From Psychrobium sp. MM17-31 (GTDB lineage: Bacteria > Pseudomonadota > Gammaproteobacteria > Enterobacterales > Psychrobiaceae), in contig NZ_JAKRGA010000004.1 in the NCBI RefSeq assembly GCF_022347785.1, positions 1 through 64,000 of the forward strand: a DNA stretch of 64,000 bases. Direction: 5' to 3'. The notes beneath the pieces are model-generated. The model had not been told where the DNA came from, searched no databases, and saw nothing but the letters and a program-made list of their open reading frames with translations. Positions 39,685 through 49,850 of the stretch are shown in pieces; positions within the stretch are counted from its first letter, which is position 1; the number at the start of each line of letters is the position of its first letter. The position numbers were made by a program, and so were the translations under genes.

Positions 39685-40869
39685 GTGTCTAAAGAAAAAT
39701 TTGACCGCTCCAAGCCGCACGTTAACGTTGGTACTATCGGCCACGTTGACCACGGTAAAACAACTCTAACTGCTGCTATCACTAAAGTACTAGCTGAAAC
39801 TTACGGCGGTGACGTAAAAGCATTCGATCAAATCGATAACGCTCCTGAAGAAAAAGCACGTGGTATAACAATCTCTACTTCACACGTAGAGTACGACACT
39901 CCAACTCGTCACTACGCACACGTTGACTGTCCAGGACACGCGGATTACGTTAAAAACATGATCACTGGTGCTGCTCAAATGGACGGCGCTATCCTAGTAG
40001 TAGCTGCGACTGATGGCCCAATGCCACAAACTCGTGAGCACATCCTACTTTCTCGTCAAGTTGGTGTACCATTCATCATCGTATTCATGAACAAATGTGA
40101 CATGGTTGACGACGAAGAATTACTAGAATTAGTAGAAATGGAAGTTCGTGAACTTCTATCTGAATACGAATTCCCAGGTGATGACCTACCAGTAATCCAA
40201 GGTTCAGCACTTAAAGCTCTAGAAGGTGATTCAAACTGGACTCCTAAGATCGTTGAACTAGCTGAAGCGCTAGATTCTTACATCCCAGAGCCAGAGCGTG
40301 ACATCGATAAGCCATTCCTACTTCCAATCGAAGACGTATTCTCAATCTCAGGCCGTGGTACTGTTGTAACTGGTCGTGTTGAGCGCGGTATCATCAACGT
40401 TGGTGACGCAGTAGAAATCGTTGGTATCAAAGAGACTTCAGAGTCAACTTGTACTGGTGTTGAAATGTTCCGTAAGCTTCTTGACGAAGGTCGCGCTGGT
40501 GAGAACGTTGGTGTTCTTCTACGTGGTATCAAGCGTGAAGAAATCGAACGTGGTCAAGTACTTGTTAAGCCAGGTACAATCACTCCACACACTAAGTTCG
40601 AATCAGAAGTATACGTACTAAGCAAAGATGAAGGTGGTCGTCACACTCCATTCTTCAAAGGTTACCGTCCACAGTTCTACTTCCGTACAACTGACGTAAC
40701 TGGTGCTGTAGAGCTTCCAGAAGGCGTAGAAATGGTAATGCCAGGTGATAACCTTAAGTTTGTTGTTGAGCTAATCTGCCCAATCGCAATGGACGAAGGT
40801 CTACGTTTCGCTATCCGTGAAGGTGGCCGTACAGTAGGTGCTGGTGTTGTAGCACGCATCATCGACTAA
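39685..40869 (+). CDS. tuf: Elongation factor Tu
   Basis: EF-Tu delivers aminoacyl-tRNA to the ribosome. The 394-residue protein has [26 protein letters not shown] and [10 protein letters not shown], and starts at GTG, as E. coli tufA does. It ends the str operon with a terminator at 40897-40924. It is the only intact tuf in this window, but two damaged copies of its 3' end follow it directly. Confidence 0.99.
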   Translation: MSKEKFDRSKPHVNVGTIGHVDHGKTTLTAAITKVLAETYGGDVKAFDQIDNAPEEKARGITISTSHVEYDTPTRHYAHVDCPGHADYVKNMITGAAQMDGAILVVAATDGPMPQTREHILLSRQVGVPFIIVFMNKCDMVDDEELLELVEMEVRELLSEYEFPGDDLPVIQGSALKALEGDSNWTPKIVELAEALDSYIPEPERDIDKPFLLPIEDVFSISGRGTVVTGRVERGIINVGDAVEIVGIKETSESTCTGVEMFRKLLDEGRAGENVGVLLRGIKREEIERGQVLVKPGTITPHTKFESEVYVLSKDEGGRHTPFFKGYRPQFYFRTTDVTGAVELPEGVEMVMPGDNLKFVVELICPIAMDEGLRFAIREGGRTVGAGVVARIID

Positions 40870-40896
40870 TATTTGGCATAGCCGAATATATCGATT

Positions 40897-40924
40897 AAAA
40901 AGGTCACTTCGGTGGCCTTTTTTT
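40897..40924 (+). terminator. str operon intrinsic terminator
   Basis: AAAAGGTCAC pairs with GTGGCCTTTT around TTCG and is followed by a T-run, 28 bases after tuf. A copy of the same terminator recurs at 41128-41155. Confidence 0.93.
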
Positions 40925-40950
40925 ATGTTCAGGATGAACGGTATGCCGCG

Positions 40951-40984
40951 AAGCCATGGATGGCTAGGAGCGGTAATGCTCCTA
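40951..40984. repeat. Two adjacent palindromes after tuf
   Basis: AGCCAT-GG-ATGGCT (952-965) is followed at once by TAGGAGC-GGTAAT-GCTCCTA (965-984). They fill the gap between the tuf terminator and the first decayed tuf tail. The core CATGGATG is the reverse complement of CATCCATG, the core of the palindrome in the 5S remnant at 428-443. Confidence 0.65.
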
Positions 40985-40989
40985 ACGCG

Positions 40990-41158
40990 CGCTAATCTGC
41001 GGCTCTCAAAAGTCAGCAATGGACGAATGTCTTAGGTTTGGTTATCTGAGATCGTGGTCGTACAGTAGGTGCTGGTGTTGTAGCACGCATCATCGACTAA
41101 TATTTGGCTTAGCCGAATATATCGATTAAAAAGGTCACTTCGGTGGCCTTTTTTTATG
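40990..41158 (+). pseudogene. Decayed second copy of the tuf 3' end with terminator
   Basis: The 100 bases at 41059-41158 copy 40828-40927 (last ~14 codons of tuf, stop and terminator) with a single mismatch (GGCATAGCC to GGCTTAGCC). Upstream, 41039-41058 still match tuf at about 14 of 20 positions, 41016-41030 match the AATGGACGAAGG segment, and 40990-40999 match GCTAATCTGC of tuf 40770. The stretch between (GGCTCTCAAAAGTCAG) replaces the tuf bases there. The 3' part has been kept or refreshed while the 5' part decays, a pattern expected from a duplicated tuf under local gene conversion. It encodes nothing useful by itself. Confidence 0.85.
41128..41155 (+). terminator. Duplicated tuf terminator
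   Basis: This is an exact copy of the hairpin and T-run at 40897-40924, carried within the duplicated tuf tail. It could act as a back-up terminator. Confidence 0.85.
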
Positions 41159-41183
41159 CCTCGAGAAAAGTTCTACGCACGAA

Positions 41184-41224
41184 GCTAATCTGCCGCTCTC
41201 AAAAGTCAACAATGGACGAAGGTT
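41184..41224 (+). pseudogene. Third fragment of the tuf tail
   Basis: GCTAATCTGC (41184-41193) and AATGGACGAAGG (41211-41222) again match tuf 40770-40779 and 40788-40799. They are separated by CGCTCTCAAAAGTCAAC, which is shared with the second copy but not with intact tuf. So this fragment descends from the already altered second copy, not directly from tuf. It ends a few bases before the stop of the DUF1223 gene. Confidence 0.75.
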
Positions 41225-41233
41225 AATATATCG

Positions 41234-41971
41234 TTACTTCAGATAACCACCTACACTTTGAATCGGAGTTGGATTGCTATCAACCGTAACCCATGCGGCG
41301 ATTCCAGTGATAGGACTCGAGCTTATAGGTTTTGCTAACTTACTTGTAATAGAAAACGTACCGTTGCTTCTGTTAAGTGGTAACTGTTGAAAGCTTAATA
41401 CGACGAAATCATGTCTTAATAATTTCCCCTCATTTTCACCACGCTTTATTTTGTCGAACAATCCAAATCCGAGTTGCGCAATGTTAAGTGTTAGCTTTTT
41501 ATCACTTGGATGATGCTCTTCGAACTTTGCCTTAAAGGATTGTTCGTTGATTTCTAGAGAGAGTTCTCCAACTTTCACTGGTGATCTTATTGGTAGCGTC
41601 TGACCGTAGAACCATCCATTCCAACCTCGACCGTTTATTACAAAACCAGGTGTTGCGACAACATTAGTATTGCCAAGATCCTTATAAATACGTTGCCGTT
41701 GTGTGAATTCTCCTGACGCATAAGGATCCGGCCATCCTAAATTATCCCAATAATCAACGTGGAAATTAACTGGAATGGTGCGTTTCCAAAGTGCATCGTT
41801 GTCCATAAGTTTGCTTAGCCACTTTTCCGCCGGTGGGCAGCTACTACAACCTTGTGATGTGTAAAGCTCTAACAATTGGACCTGCTCAATACCACTGCGA
41901 AAAGTTTGTAACGTTTGCGCGATTGATAATTTTGAACAGGTTAACAATAGTATTAAAAATATTAGTCTCAA
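41234..41971 (-). CDS. DUF1223 thioredoxin-like exported protein
   Basis: The 245-residue protein has a signal peptide (residues ~1-18) and the DUF1223 pattern: LLELYTSQGCSSCPPAEKW with a CSSC pair near residues 42-45, NFHVDYWDNLGWPDP, and TPGFVINGRGWNGWF. The family has a thioredoxin-like fold and is probably periplasmic; its substrate is unknown. The start is TTG 41971, supported by a perfect AGGAGG eight bases upstream. It stands alone between the tuf remnants and a divergent hydrolase gene. Confidence 0.85.
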   Translation of the reverse strand: MRLIFLILLLTCSKLSIAQTLQTFRSGIEQVQLLELYTSQGCSSCPPAEKWLSKLMDNDALWKRTIPVNFHVDYWDNLGWPDPYASGEFTQRQRIYKDLGNTNVVATPGFVINGRGWNGWFYGQTLPIRSPVKVGELSLEINEQSFKAKFEEHHPSDKKLTLNIAQLGFGLFDKIKRGENEGKLLRHDFVVLSFQQLPLNRSNGTFSITSKLAKPISSSPITGIAAWVTVDSNPTPIQSVGGYLK

Positions 41972-42130
41972 TGTTAAGTCCTCCTGATTATCTTAAGGAC
42001 AATAGCATGTAAGGTGAGTGGAAATTTCACAGCTTTATCACGCTGGCTACGAATATAGGATGATTGCGCCCTTGTTCATAACATACTAGTATAAATTTTA
42101 TTCACGTAATCTTTTGGTAGTGGAGTTAAA

Positions 42131-42745
42131 ATGGACTTGTCGAAAACCGCATTATTGTTGATTGGCTTTCAGAATGATTATTTTCACCCTAAGGGAATTT
42201 TACATAATGTATTCGAAAATAAAGTACAACTCGATGCTGTGCTCTCCAATACCTGCAAAATTATTGAAGCTTTCGCTAGCAGTGAAGCACTGATTATTGA
42301 AACGCCAATTAATTTTACCCCAGACTATAGCGAATTAGATGACCCTATAGGTATCTTAAAAATCATCAAAGATAACGGTGCTTTTGTTAAAGATGATTTT
42401 GGGTCACAGGCCATCCCAGCCATTCACGACAACGAAGCGTCAATTGCATGCCTTCCTGGAAAGAGAGGATTAAACTGTTTCTCAAATACCGCACTTGAGC
42501 AAATGTTACGTGAACAAGCGATTGAAGAAGTTATTATTGTCGGCGCTGTTACTTCGTTATGTATCGATACGGCGGGTCGTGAAGCGATGGACCTCGGGTT
42601 TAAAGTCACTATATTATCGGACTGTATATTAGGGAGAACAGACGTCGAGCAGCAGTTCTACTTAGAACACATTATGCCGCTGTATAGTAGGGTGCAAACT
42701 TCTCAAGAGTTAATTGAATCGCTGAGCAGTATTGATGAGTGTTAG
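42131..42745 (+). CDS. Isochorismatase-like cysteine hydrolase
   Basis: The 204-residue protein has the isochorismatase/nicotinamidase fold with its catalytic triad in view: Asp in LLIGFQNDYF (residue ~15), Lys in LPGKRGLNCF (~112), and Cys in GAVTSLCIDTAGREA (~146). Family members hydrolyse isochorismate, nicotinamide, N-carbamoyl compounds or similar amides; the substrate here cannot be assigned. The last 11 bases overlap the start of the PAS-GGDEF-EAL gene, so the two are translationally coupled. Confidence 0.88.
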   Translation: MDLSKTALLLIGFQNDYFHPKGILHNVFENKVQLDAVLSNTCKIIEAFASSEALIIETPINFTPDYSELDDPIGILKIIKDNGAFVKDDFGSQAIPAIHDNEASIACLPGKRGLNCFSNTALEQMLREQAIEEVIIVGAVTSLCIDTAGREAMDLGFKVTILSDCILGRTDVEQQFYLEHIMPLYSRVQTSQELIESLSSIDEC

Positions 42746-44498
42746 CAATCATCTAAGTGTCAATGAACAGCTGGCACAGGCACAAAATAAGCTGATAGAA
42801 CACCTTTCCCATTCTGAACGACGTTATTCAGAATTGGTTGATAATCTAAAAGATACGGTGTTCCAGATTAATAGCGACTATGAATGGACCTTTCTTAACA
42901 TCGCTTGGGAGCGAGTCACGGGATATACATTAGCTTCCACCAAAGGCGAGTCTTTTTTCGCCCATTTTCATCAAGAAGATAGAAAGCAGTGCAAAACACT
43001 GATGAAACAAGTTGTATCTGGTGAATTGAGTGAGGTCTCAGTTCAGCTTCGTTTCTTTGCAAAAGATAACTCGCCACGCGTCATGGAATTATCCTGTCGC
43101 CCAATTAAAGATGAACTTGGTAATCACAACGGATTTTCAGGCACACTAAGTGATATCACACAACGCATAAACGCTGACAAGAAAATTCGCCATATGGCTT
43201 TTCACGATACCTTGACAGGACTCGCGAATAGACGATTACTGGTGCAAGATATCGAACGAGCCCTCGACCACGAAAATACTCTACAGTCTGTGCTCATTTA
43301 TCTTGATTTGGATGGATTCAAAGGAATCAACGATACTCACGGTCACCTCGTTGGTGACTATGTGCTATCTGAAGTTGCGAGACGCTTGCGATATGAGTTC
43401 AAGGATTTAACGAGTTTAATCGCGAGAATTGGCGGCGATGAATTTGTTGTACACCTCCAGATTACTCAAAAGGCTCATAGTGAAACACAGAAGCAACTTG
43501 AGAAAATTACCGCATCTCTGCAGCAAACGATTAATGAACTCTATTGCTATAAACAACTCACCACTCAACTGACGTCGAGTATTGGTGTGGTTATTTTGCA
43601 AGACACTGCGATGAATCACGATAATGTACTAAGCTTGGCTGATGCGGCAATGTATCGCTCCAAGCTTGAGGGTAAAAATACGATTCGATTCTACGATAAA
43701 GAATTTGAAGCGCAGCAACGAGCAGAGCAAAAGTTTCGCAATGAACTCACCGAAGCGTTCGAGCAAGAACAGTTCGAGCTATATTACCAACCTCAAATCG
43801 ACATCAAGCAAAATGAAATCGTCAAAGTTGAAGCCTTGATTCGTTGGCGTCACCCTGACAAAGGCATTATCTATCCGGACAACTTTATCGACCATCTCGA
43901 AGAGTCGGGGTTGATAATAGATGTTGGTGGCTGGGTTCTGGAGCGTGCGTGCTATCAGTTAGACCAGTGGCGCTCGATGGGAATCGACAATATTCGTGTA
44001 TCTGTCAATGTCAGTGCGGTTCAATTTAAAGCGGGGGATTTTGTAGACCGTGTTCAGCGTAGTCTATCTAAATACAACATCCCGAGCCACTCGCTAGAAA
44101 TCGAACTAACAGAGAGCGTCGCCATTGCCGATATGAACGATTCCACTGATAAGATGCACAAGCTTAACCAACTAGGCATTCTTATAGCACTTGATGATTT
44201 TGGCACTGGCTATTCGTCTCTGGCTTATCTCAAATACTTGCCGGTACAAACCATAAAGATCGATAAGTCATTCATTCATGGGGTGCCAGACGACGGCTAC
44301 GATGCTGCGATTGTTGAGTCCACGATGTTAATGGCTAAATATCTCGGACTAAACGTGGTCGCGGAAGGTGTCGAAAACCCGAAGCAGCTCAACTTTTTGA
44401 AAAATCACGATTGTCAGCTTTACCAAGGTTATCTTCACAGCAAACCTTGTACGCCAGCAGAACTTGAGAACTTGCTCAAAGTTTCGGAACACGTTTAA
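42735..44498 (+). CDS. PAS-GGDEF-EAL cyclic-di-GMP protein
   Basis: The 587-residue protein has no membrane segment and is probably cytosolic. A PAS domain (residues ~28-145, with the PAC end GTLSDITQRINADKK) precedes a GGDEF domain with intact RIGGDEF and a full EAL domain. In the EAL domain EALIRWRHP, LTESVAI, DDFGTGYSSLAYLKYLP, KIDKSFI and AEGVEN are all present. Both synthesis and breakdown of cyclic-di-GMP look possible, with the PAS domain as switch. The ATG at 42735 lies inside the end of the hydrolase gene; the ribosome-binding site is weak, consistent with coupling. Confidence 0.93.
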   Translation: MSVSNHLSVNEQLAQAQNKLIEHLSHSERRYSELVDNLKDTVFQINSDYEWTFLNIAWERVTGYTLASTKGESFFAHFHQEDRKQCKTLMKQVVSGELSEVSVQLRFFAKDNSPRVMELSCRPIKDELGNHNGFSGTLSDITQRINADKKIRHMAFHDTLTGLANRRLLVQDIERALDHENTLQSVLIYLDLDGFKGINDTHGHLVGDYVLSEVARRLRYEFKDLTSLIARIGGDEFVVHLQITQKAHSETQKQLEKITASLQQTINELYCYKQLTTQLTSSIGVVILQDTAMNHDNVLSLADAAMYRSKLEGKNTIRFYDKEFEAQQRAEQKFRNELTEAFEQEQFELYYQPQIDIKQNEIVKVEALIRWRHPDKGIIYPDNFIDHLEESGLIIDVGGWVLERACYQLDQWRSMGIDNIRVSVNVSAVQFKAGDFVDRVQRSLSKYNIPSHSLEIELTESVAIADMNDSTDKMHKLNQLGILIALDDFGTGYSSLAYLKYLPVQTIKIDKSFIHGVPDDGYDAAIVESTMLMAKYLGLNVVAEGVENPKQLNFLKNHDCQLYQGYLHSKPCTPAELENLLKVSEHV

Positions 44499-44619
44499 TC
44501 CATAATCTCAACCATATGTAAAAAGTCGTTGATTTAATCTGCAATTTACGTATACTGCGCGCCATTCGTTGTCTATATCACAACGCGTCGAAGCGAAGTT
44601 TGCTTTGATATTAAAAGAC

Positions 44620-44648
44620 TTGCGTTTGCCAAAAAATGAGCATATAAT
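44620..44648 (+). promoter_or_regulatory. Promoter of the S10 operon
   Basis: TTGCGT (44620-44625) and a perfect TATAAT (44643-44648) are 17 bases apart, followed by TCGCGTCC. It is about 185 bases before rpsJ. Confidence 0.85.
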
Positions 44649-44654
44649 TCGCGT

Positions 44655-45147
<493 letters not shown>

Positions 45148-45173
45148 TCCTGGGACGGTAAGAGGTTATAACA

Positions 45174-45812
45174 ATGGCTATTGGTCTAGTCGGTCGTAAA
45201 GTTGGAATGACTCGTATCTTCACTGAAGATGGCGTTTCAGTTCCAGTGACTGTTGTTGAAGTAGAGACGAACCGCGTTACTCAAGTTAAAACTCTTGAAA
45301 ACGACGGCTACCGTGCACTTCAAGTAACTACAGGCGCTAAAAAAGCAAGCCGCGTTAACAAACCAGAAGCAGGTCACTTTGCTAAAGCTGGTGTTGATGC
45401 AGGCCGCGGTCTGTGGGAATTTCGTCTAGGTACAGACGAAGGCAATGATATCGAAGTTGGCGCTGAGCTAAACGTTGATGTTTTTGCAGAAAATACAAAA
45501 GTAGATGTTACTGGTACGTCTAAAGGTAAAGGTTTCGCTGGTGTTATCAAGCGTTACAACTTTGCTATGCAAGACGCTACTCACGGTAACTCTATTTCTC
45601 ACCGTGCCCCTGGTTCTATCGGTATGTGTCAAACTCCTGGACGTGTGTTCAAGGGTAAGAAAATGGCCGGTCACATGGGTGCAGAAAGAGTTACAGTTCA
45701 GAGATTAGATGTTGTTCGCGTTGACGCTGAAAACAATCTTCTTCTGATCAAGGGCGCGATTCCTGGTGCAAACAACGGCACTGTTATCGTTAACCCTACT
45801 GTTAAACCATAG
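45174..45812 (+). CDS. rplC: 50S ribosomal protein L3
   Basis: L3 is an early 50S assembly protein whose loop reaches the peptidyl-transferase centre. The 212-residue protein has [13 protein letters not shown] at the start and [18 protein letters not shown] near residue 145, with the methylatable glutamine in place. It follows rpsJ by 26 bases. Confidence 0.99.
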   Translation: MAIGLVGRKVGMTRIFTEDGVSVPVTVVEVETNRVTQVKTLENDGYRALQVTTGAKKASRVNKPEAGHFAKAGVDAGRGLWEFRLGTDEGNDIEVGAELNVDVFAENTKVDVTGTSKGKGFAGVIKRYNFAMQDATHGNSISHRAPGSIGMCQTPGRVFKGKKMAGHMGAERVTVQRLDVVRVDAENNLLLIKGAIPGANNGTVIVNPTVKP

Positions 45813-45825
45813 TTAGGAGATAGTA

Positions 45826-46431
45826 ATGGAATTGGTATTGAAAGACGCGGGTAACGCTCTTGAAGTTTCAGAAGCTACTTTTGGCCGTGAATTTAACGAA
45901 GCTTTAGTTCATCAAGTAGTTGTAGCTTACGCTGCAGGCGCTCGTCAAGGTTCTCGCAAGCAAAAAACTCGCTCTGAAGTGAGTGGCGGCGGTCGTAAAC
46001 CTTGGAAACAAAAGGGCACTGGTCGTGCTCGTGCTGGTACAATCCGTAGCCCAATCTGGCGCTCGGGTGGTGTTACTTTTGCTGCTCGTCCACAGGACCA
46101 CAGCCAAAAAGTAAACCGTAAAATGTACCGCGCTGCACTACAATCAATCTTCTCTGAGCTAGTTCGTCAAGATCGCTTAGTAGTAGTTGAGAACTTCGCT
46201 GTTGAAACGCCAAAGACTAAAGAATTAGTTGCAAAACTAAAAGAATTAGAACTAAAAGACGTTTTAATCGTTACTGAAGAAGTAGAAGAGAACTTGTTCT
46301 TAGCAGCTCGCAACTTATACAAAGTTGACGTTCGTGACGTTGCAGGTTTAGACCCAGTATCACTAGTTGGCTTCGATAAAATCGTAGTTACTGCTGCTGC
46401 AGTTAAACAAATCGAGGAGATGCTAGCATGA
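45826..46431 (+). CDS. rplD: 50S ribosomal protein L4
   Basis: L4 lines the peptide exit tunnel and in E. coli represses the S10 operon. The 201-residue protein has the tunnel loop with [19 protein letters not shown] near residue 64. The stop overlaps rplW by 4 bases (ATGA). Confidence 0.99.
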   Translation: MELVLKDAGNALEVSEATFGREFNEALVHQVVVAYAAGARQGSRKQKTRSEVSGGGRKPWKQKGTGRARAGTIRSPIWRSGGVTFAARPQDHSQKVNRKMYRAALQSIFSELVRQDRLVVVENFAVETPKTKELVAKLKELELKDVLIVTEEVEENLFLAARNLYKVDVRDVAGLDPVSLVGFDKIVVTAAAVKQIEEMLA

Positions 46432-46730
46432 TCACTGAAGAACGTTTATTAAAAGTTCTAGTAGGTCCACATATCTCTGAAAAGAGTACGTTGACTGCTG
46501 AAAACAATAACACCATCGTTTTCAAAGTAGATAACACTGCGACTAAAGCTGAAGTTAAAGCTGCCGTAGAGAAACTATTTGAAGTTGAAGTTGACGCTGT
46601 TCGTACCTTAAATGTTAAAGGTAAGACTAAGCGTACTGGTGCTCGCATGGGTCGTCGCAACGACTGGAAAAAAGCTTACGTAACGCTCAAAGAAGGTAGT
46701 GATATCGACTTTGTTGGCGGTGCTGAGTAA
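46428..46730 (+). CDS. rplW: 50S ribosomal protein L23
   Basis: L23 lies at the tunnel exit and docks trigger factor and the signal recognition particle. The 100-residue protein has [14 protein letters not shown] and the basic loop [20 protein letters not shown]. It overlaps rplD. Confidence 0.99.
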   Translation: MITEERLLKVLVGPHISEKSTLTAENNNTIVFKVDNTATKAEVKAAVEKLFEVEVDAVRTLNVKGKTKRTGARMGRRNDWKKAYVTLKEGSDIDFVGGAE

Positions 46731-46745
46731 TCGAGGAGTATTAAG

Positions 46746-47570
46746 ATGGCTATAGTTAAATGTAAGCCTACCTCTCCGGGTCGCCGCCATTTAGTTAAGG
46801 TAGTGAACTCAGAGCTGCATAAAGGTAAGCCTTATGCACCTCTTCTAGAGAGCAAAAGCAAATCTGGCGGTCGTAACAACAACGGTCGTATTACAGTTCG
46901 TCACGTTGGTGGTGGTCACAAGCATCACTATCGCGTTATCGATTTTAAACGTAATAAAGATGGCATCCCTGCAACAGTAGAGCGTTTGGAATATGATCCA
47001 AACCGCAGTGCAAACATCGCACTAGTACTGTACAAAGACGGTGAGCGTCGTTACATCCTAGCACCTAAAGGCTTAAAAGCTGGTGATACTATCGTTTCTG
47101 GTATGGAAGCTCCTATCAAAGCGGGTAACACTATGCCAATGCGTAGCATGCCACTAGGTTCTGTGATCCACAATATTGAAATGAAGCCTGGCAAAGGTGC
47201 ACAAATTGCACGTTCTGCTGGTACTTATGCTCAGTTAATCGCTAAAGATGGCGCTTACGTTACTCTACGTTTACGTAGTGGCGAAATGCGTAAAATCTTA
47301 GCAGATTGTCGTGCTACCTTCGGTGAAGTTGGTAACGCTGAACATATGCTTCGTCGCCTTGGTAAAGCTGGTGCAAACCGCTGGCGTGGTGTTCGTCCTA
47401 CCGTTCGCGGTGTTGCGATGAACCCAGTAGATCACCCGCATGGTGGTGGTGAAGGTCGTACCTCTGGTGGTCGTCACCCTGTAACTCCATGGGGCGTACC
47501 TACTAAAGGCTACAAAACTCGTAAGAACAAGCGCACTGACAAGTACATTGTCCGTCGTGCTTCTAAGTAA
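46746..47570 (+). CDS. rplB: 50S ribosomal protein L2
   Basis: L2 supports the peptidyl-transferase centre and subunit joining. The 274-residue protein contains [20 protein letters not shown] near residue 225, including the conserved histidine of the HPHGGG loop. Length agrees with E. coli (273). Confidence 0.99.
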   Translation: MAIVKCKPTSPGRRHLVKVVNSELHKGKPYAPLLESKSKSGGRNNNGRITVRHVGGGHKHHYRVIDFKRNKDGIPATVERLEYDPNRSANIALVLYKDGERRYILAPKGLKAGDTIVSGMEAPIKAGNTMPMRSMPLGSVIHNIEMKPGKGAQIARSAGTYAQLIAKDGAYVTLRLRSGEMRKILADCRATFGEVGNAEHMLRRLGKAGANRWRGVRPTVRGVAMNPVDHPHGGGEGRTSGGRHPVTPWGVPTKGYKTRKNKRTDKYIVRRASK

Positions 47571-47587
47571 TTTAAAGAGGAATTACT

Positions 47588-47863
47588 ATGCCACGTTCTC
47601 TCAAGAAGGGTCCTTTCATTGACCTACACTTGTTAAAGAAGGTAGAGACAGCTGTGGAAGCCGAGAGCAAAAAGCCTATTAAGACTTGGTCTCGTCGTTC
47701 AATGATCATTCCAGATATGATTGGATTGACCATCGCTGTCCATAATGGTCGTCAGCACGTTCCAGTTTTCGTAACCGAAGATATGATCGGTCACAAGCTG
47801 GGTGAATTTGCACCAACTCGTACTTATCGCGGCCACGCTGCTGATAAGAAAGCGAAGAAATAG
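47588..47863 (+). CDS. rpsS: 30S ribosomal protein S19
   Basis: S19 is a 30S head protein close to the A site. The 91-residue protein starts [19 protein letters not shown] and has [19 protein letters not shown], as in E. coli (92). Confidence 0.99.
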   Translation: MPRSLKKGPFIDLHLLKKVETAVEAESKKPIKTWSRRSMIIPDMIGLTIAVHNGRQHVPVFVTEDMIGHKLGEFAPTRTYRGHAADKKAKK

Positions 47864-47873
47864 GGAGTAGAAG

Positions 47874-48206
47874 ATGGAAGTTTTAGCTAAACATCGTTAT
47901 GCCCAGATTTCTCCACAGAAAGTACGTCTGGTAGCAGATCAAATTCGCGGTCTATCAGTTGCAGAAGCAATTGACATCTTAACTTACAGCCCTAAAAAAG
48001 CTGCTACATTAGTTAAGAAAGTGCTTGAGTCAGCAATGGCTAACGCAGAGCACAATGAAGGTGCCGACATTGATGAGCTAGTAGTAGCTAAGGTTTTCGT
48101 AGACGAAGGCCCAACTATGAAGCGCATCATGCCTCGTGCTAAGGGTCGTGCAGACCGTATTCTTAAGCGTAGCAGTCACATTTCTGTGATTGTTTCAGAT
48201 AGCTAG
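47874..48206 (+). CDS. rplV: 50S ribosomal protein L22
   Basis: L22 lines the exit tunnel with a long beta hairpin (near residues 80-100: [18 protein letters not shown]), the region of macrolide-resistance changes in other species. The 110-residue length equals E. coli. Confidence 0.99.
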   Translation: MEVLAKHRYAQISPQKVRLVADQIRGLSVAEAIDILTYSPKKAATLVKKVLESAMANAEHNEGADIDELVVAKVFVDEGPTMKRIMPRAKGRADRILKRSSHISVIVSDS

Positions 48207-48215
48207 GAGTAAGCA

Positions 48216-48902
48216 ATGGGACAAAAAGTACATCCTAATGGCATCCGCCTAGGTATCTCTAAGCCATGGAATTCTACTTGGTACGCAGAGTCTAAAGATT
48301 TTGCAGATAACCTAAAGGGTGATCATCTGGTTCGTAAGTTCTTAGAAAAAGAACTTGCTAAAGCCTCTGTATCTCGCATCGTTATCGAGCGTCCAGCGAA
48401 AAGCATTCGTGTAACTATTCACACTGCTCGTCCTGGTGTTGTTATCGGTAAGAAAGGCGAAGATGTTGAAAAACTACGCAAAGAAATCACCAAAATTACT
48501 GGTGTTCAAGCGCAAATCAACATTGCAGAAATTCGTAAGCCTGACCTAGACGCTAAATTAGTAGCTGAAGGTATCGCTAGCCAACTTGAGCGTCGTGTTA
48601 TGTTCCGTCGTGCTATGAAGCGCGCTGTACAAAACGCTATGCGTCAAGGTGCTAAAGGTATCAAAGTACAAGTTGGTGGTCGTCTAGGCGGTGCTGAAAT
48701 CGCACGTTCAGAATGGTATCGTGAAGGTCGTGTACCTCTACATACTCTTCGTGCAGACATCGATTACGCAACAGCTGAAGGTCTAACACAATACGGTATC
48801 CTAGGTATCAAAGTGTGGATCTACAAAGGTGACGTTTTAGGTGGTCTTCCACTTAAAGTTGAAGAGCCTAAGAAGCCAGCTAAGCGTAAGCCACGCAAAT
48901 AG
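48216..48902 (+). CDS. rpsC: 30S ribosomal protein S3
   Basis: S3 forms part of the mRNA entry channel. The 228-residue protein has the KH domain with [16 protein letters not shown] near residue 78 and ends in a lysine/proline-rich tail. It is a few residues shorter than E. coli (233). Confidence 0.99.
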   Translation: MGQKVHPNGIRLGISKPWNSTWYAESKDFADNLKGDHLVRKFLEKELAKASVSRIVIERPAKSIRVTIHTARPGVVIGKKGEDVEKLRKEITKITGVQAQINIAEIRKPDLDAKLVAEGIASQLERRVMFRRAMKRAVQNAMRQGAKGIKVQVGGRLGGAEIARSEWYREGRVPLHTLRADIDYATAEGLTQYGILGIKVWIYKGDVLGGLPLKVEEPKKPAKRKPRK

Positions 48903-48913
48903 GAGACTGAATC

Positions 48914-49324
48914 ATGTTGCAACCTAAACGTATGAAGTTTCGTAAAATGCACAAAGGCCGTAACCGCGGTGTAGCTAAAGGATCTGAAGTTTCTTTCGGT
49001 GAATTTGGTCTAAAAGCGGTTGGTCGTGGTCGTCTTACTGCTCGTCAAATCGAAGCTGCGCGTCGTGCAATGACACGTCATATTAAACGTCAAGGTAAAA
49101 TCTGGATTCGTGTATTCCCAGACAAGCCAATTACCTCTAAGCCATTAGAAGTTCGTATGGGTAAAGGTAAAGGTAACGTTGAATACTGGATCTGTCAGAT
49201 TCAACCAGGCCGCGTTTTATACGAAATGGAAGGTGTTCCTGAGTCTCTAGCGCGTGAAGCGTTCGAGCTAGCAGCAACTAAACTTCCTATGAAAACTACT
49301 TTTGTAACTCGGACGGTGATGTAA
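48914..49324 (+). CDS. rplP: 50S ribosomal protein L16
   Basis: L16 helps place the A-site tRNA. The 136-residue protein begins [18 protein letters not shown] and has the arginine hydroxylated in E. coli within [20 protein letters not shown]-like context. The stop overlaps the rpmC start by one base (TAATG). Confidence 0.99.
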   Translation: MLQPKRMKFRKMHKGRNRGVAKGSEVSFGEFGLKAVGRGRLTARQIEAARRAMTRHIKRQGKIWIRVFPDKPITSKPLEVRMGKGKGNVEYWICQIQPGRVLYEMEGVPESLAREAFELAATKLPMKTTFVTRTVM

Positions 49325-49512
49325 TGAATACAGTCGAACTGAGAGAAAAGTCGGTAGAAGAGCTAAATGCAGAGCTTTTAAACTTGTTACGTGAGCAATT
49401 TAACTTACGTATGCAAAACAGCACTGGTCAGCTTGCTCAAACTCACTTGTTAAAGAATGTGCGTCGCGATATCGCACGTGTTAAAACCATTCTGAACCAG
49501 AAGGCAGGTTAA
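49324..49512 (+). CDS. rpmC: 50S ribosomal protein L29
   Basis: L29 is a small two-helix protein at the tunnel exit. The 62-residue product has [20 protein letters not shown] and [15 protein letters not shown], typical of the family (E. coli 63). Confidence 0.99.
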   Translation: MNTVELREKSVEELNAELLNLLREQFNLRMQNSTGQLAQTHLLKNVRRDIARVKTILNQKAG

Positions 49513-49514
49513 TT

Positions 49515-49763
49515 ATGAGCGATAAAATCCGTACTCTTCAAGGTCGCGTAGTTAGCGACAAAATGGACAAATCTATTGTTGTCCTAATTGAACGTCGTGT
49601 TAAGCATCCTATGTATGGCAAGTTCTTATCTCGCTCTACTAAGATCCACGCTCATGACGAGACTAACCAATGTAAAGAAGGCGATGTAGTGACTATCCGT
49701 CAAACTCGCCCTATCTCTAAGACTAAGTCTTGGACATTGGAAGCAATCGTTAAGCAAGCTTAA
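49515..49763 (+). CDS. rpsQ: 30S ribosomal protein S17
   Basis: S17 is a primary 16S rRNA-binding protein with an OB fold. The 82-residue protein has [20 protein letters not shown] and ends the S10 operon, followed by a terminator. Confidence 0.99.
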   Translation: MSDKIRTLQGRVVSDKMDKSIVVLIERRVKHPMYGKFLSRSTKIHAHDETNQCKEGDVVTIRQTRPISKTKSWTLEAIVKQA

Positions 49764-49786
49764 TTATTAAGTAGTCTTAATTGCTA

Positions 49787-49813
49787 AAAAGCGACCTTCG
49801 GGTCGCTTTTTTT
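49787..49813 (+). terminator. S10 operon intrinsic terminator
   Basis: AAAAGCGACC pairs with GGTCGCTTTT around TTCG and is followed by a T-run, 24 bases after rpsQ. The plus-strand A-run before the stem also lets it serve the convergent EIIC-EAL gene. Confidence 0.93.
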
Positions 49814-49850
49814 ATACCTAGAGTTTTTCTCGTATGATTTGTAGTGATAA

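Noticed and set aside
40990-41158. A small protein encoded by the tuf tail copy
   Set aside because: Only about 14 codons of tuf are intact, without a start or ribosome-binding site.
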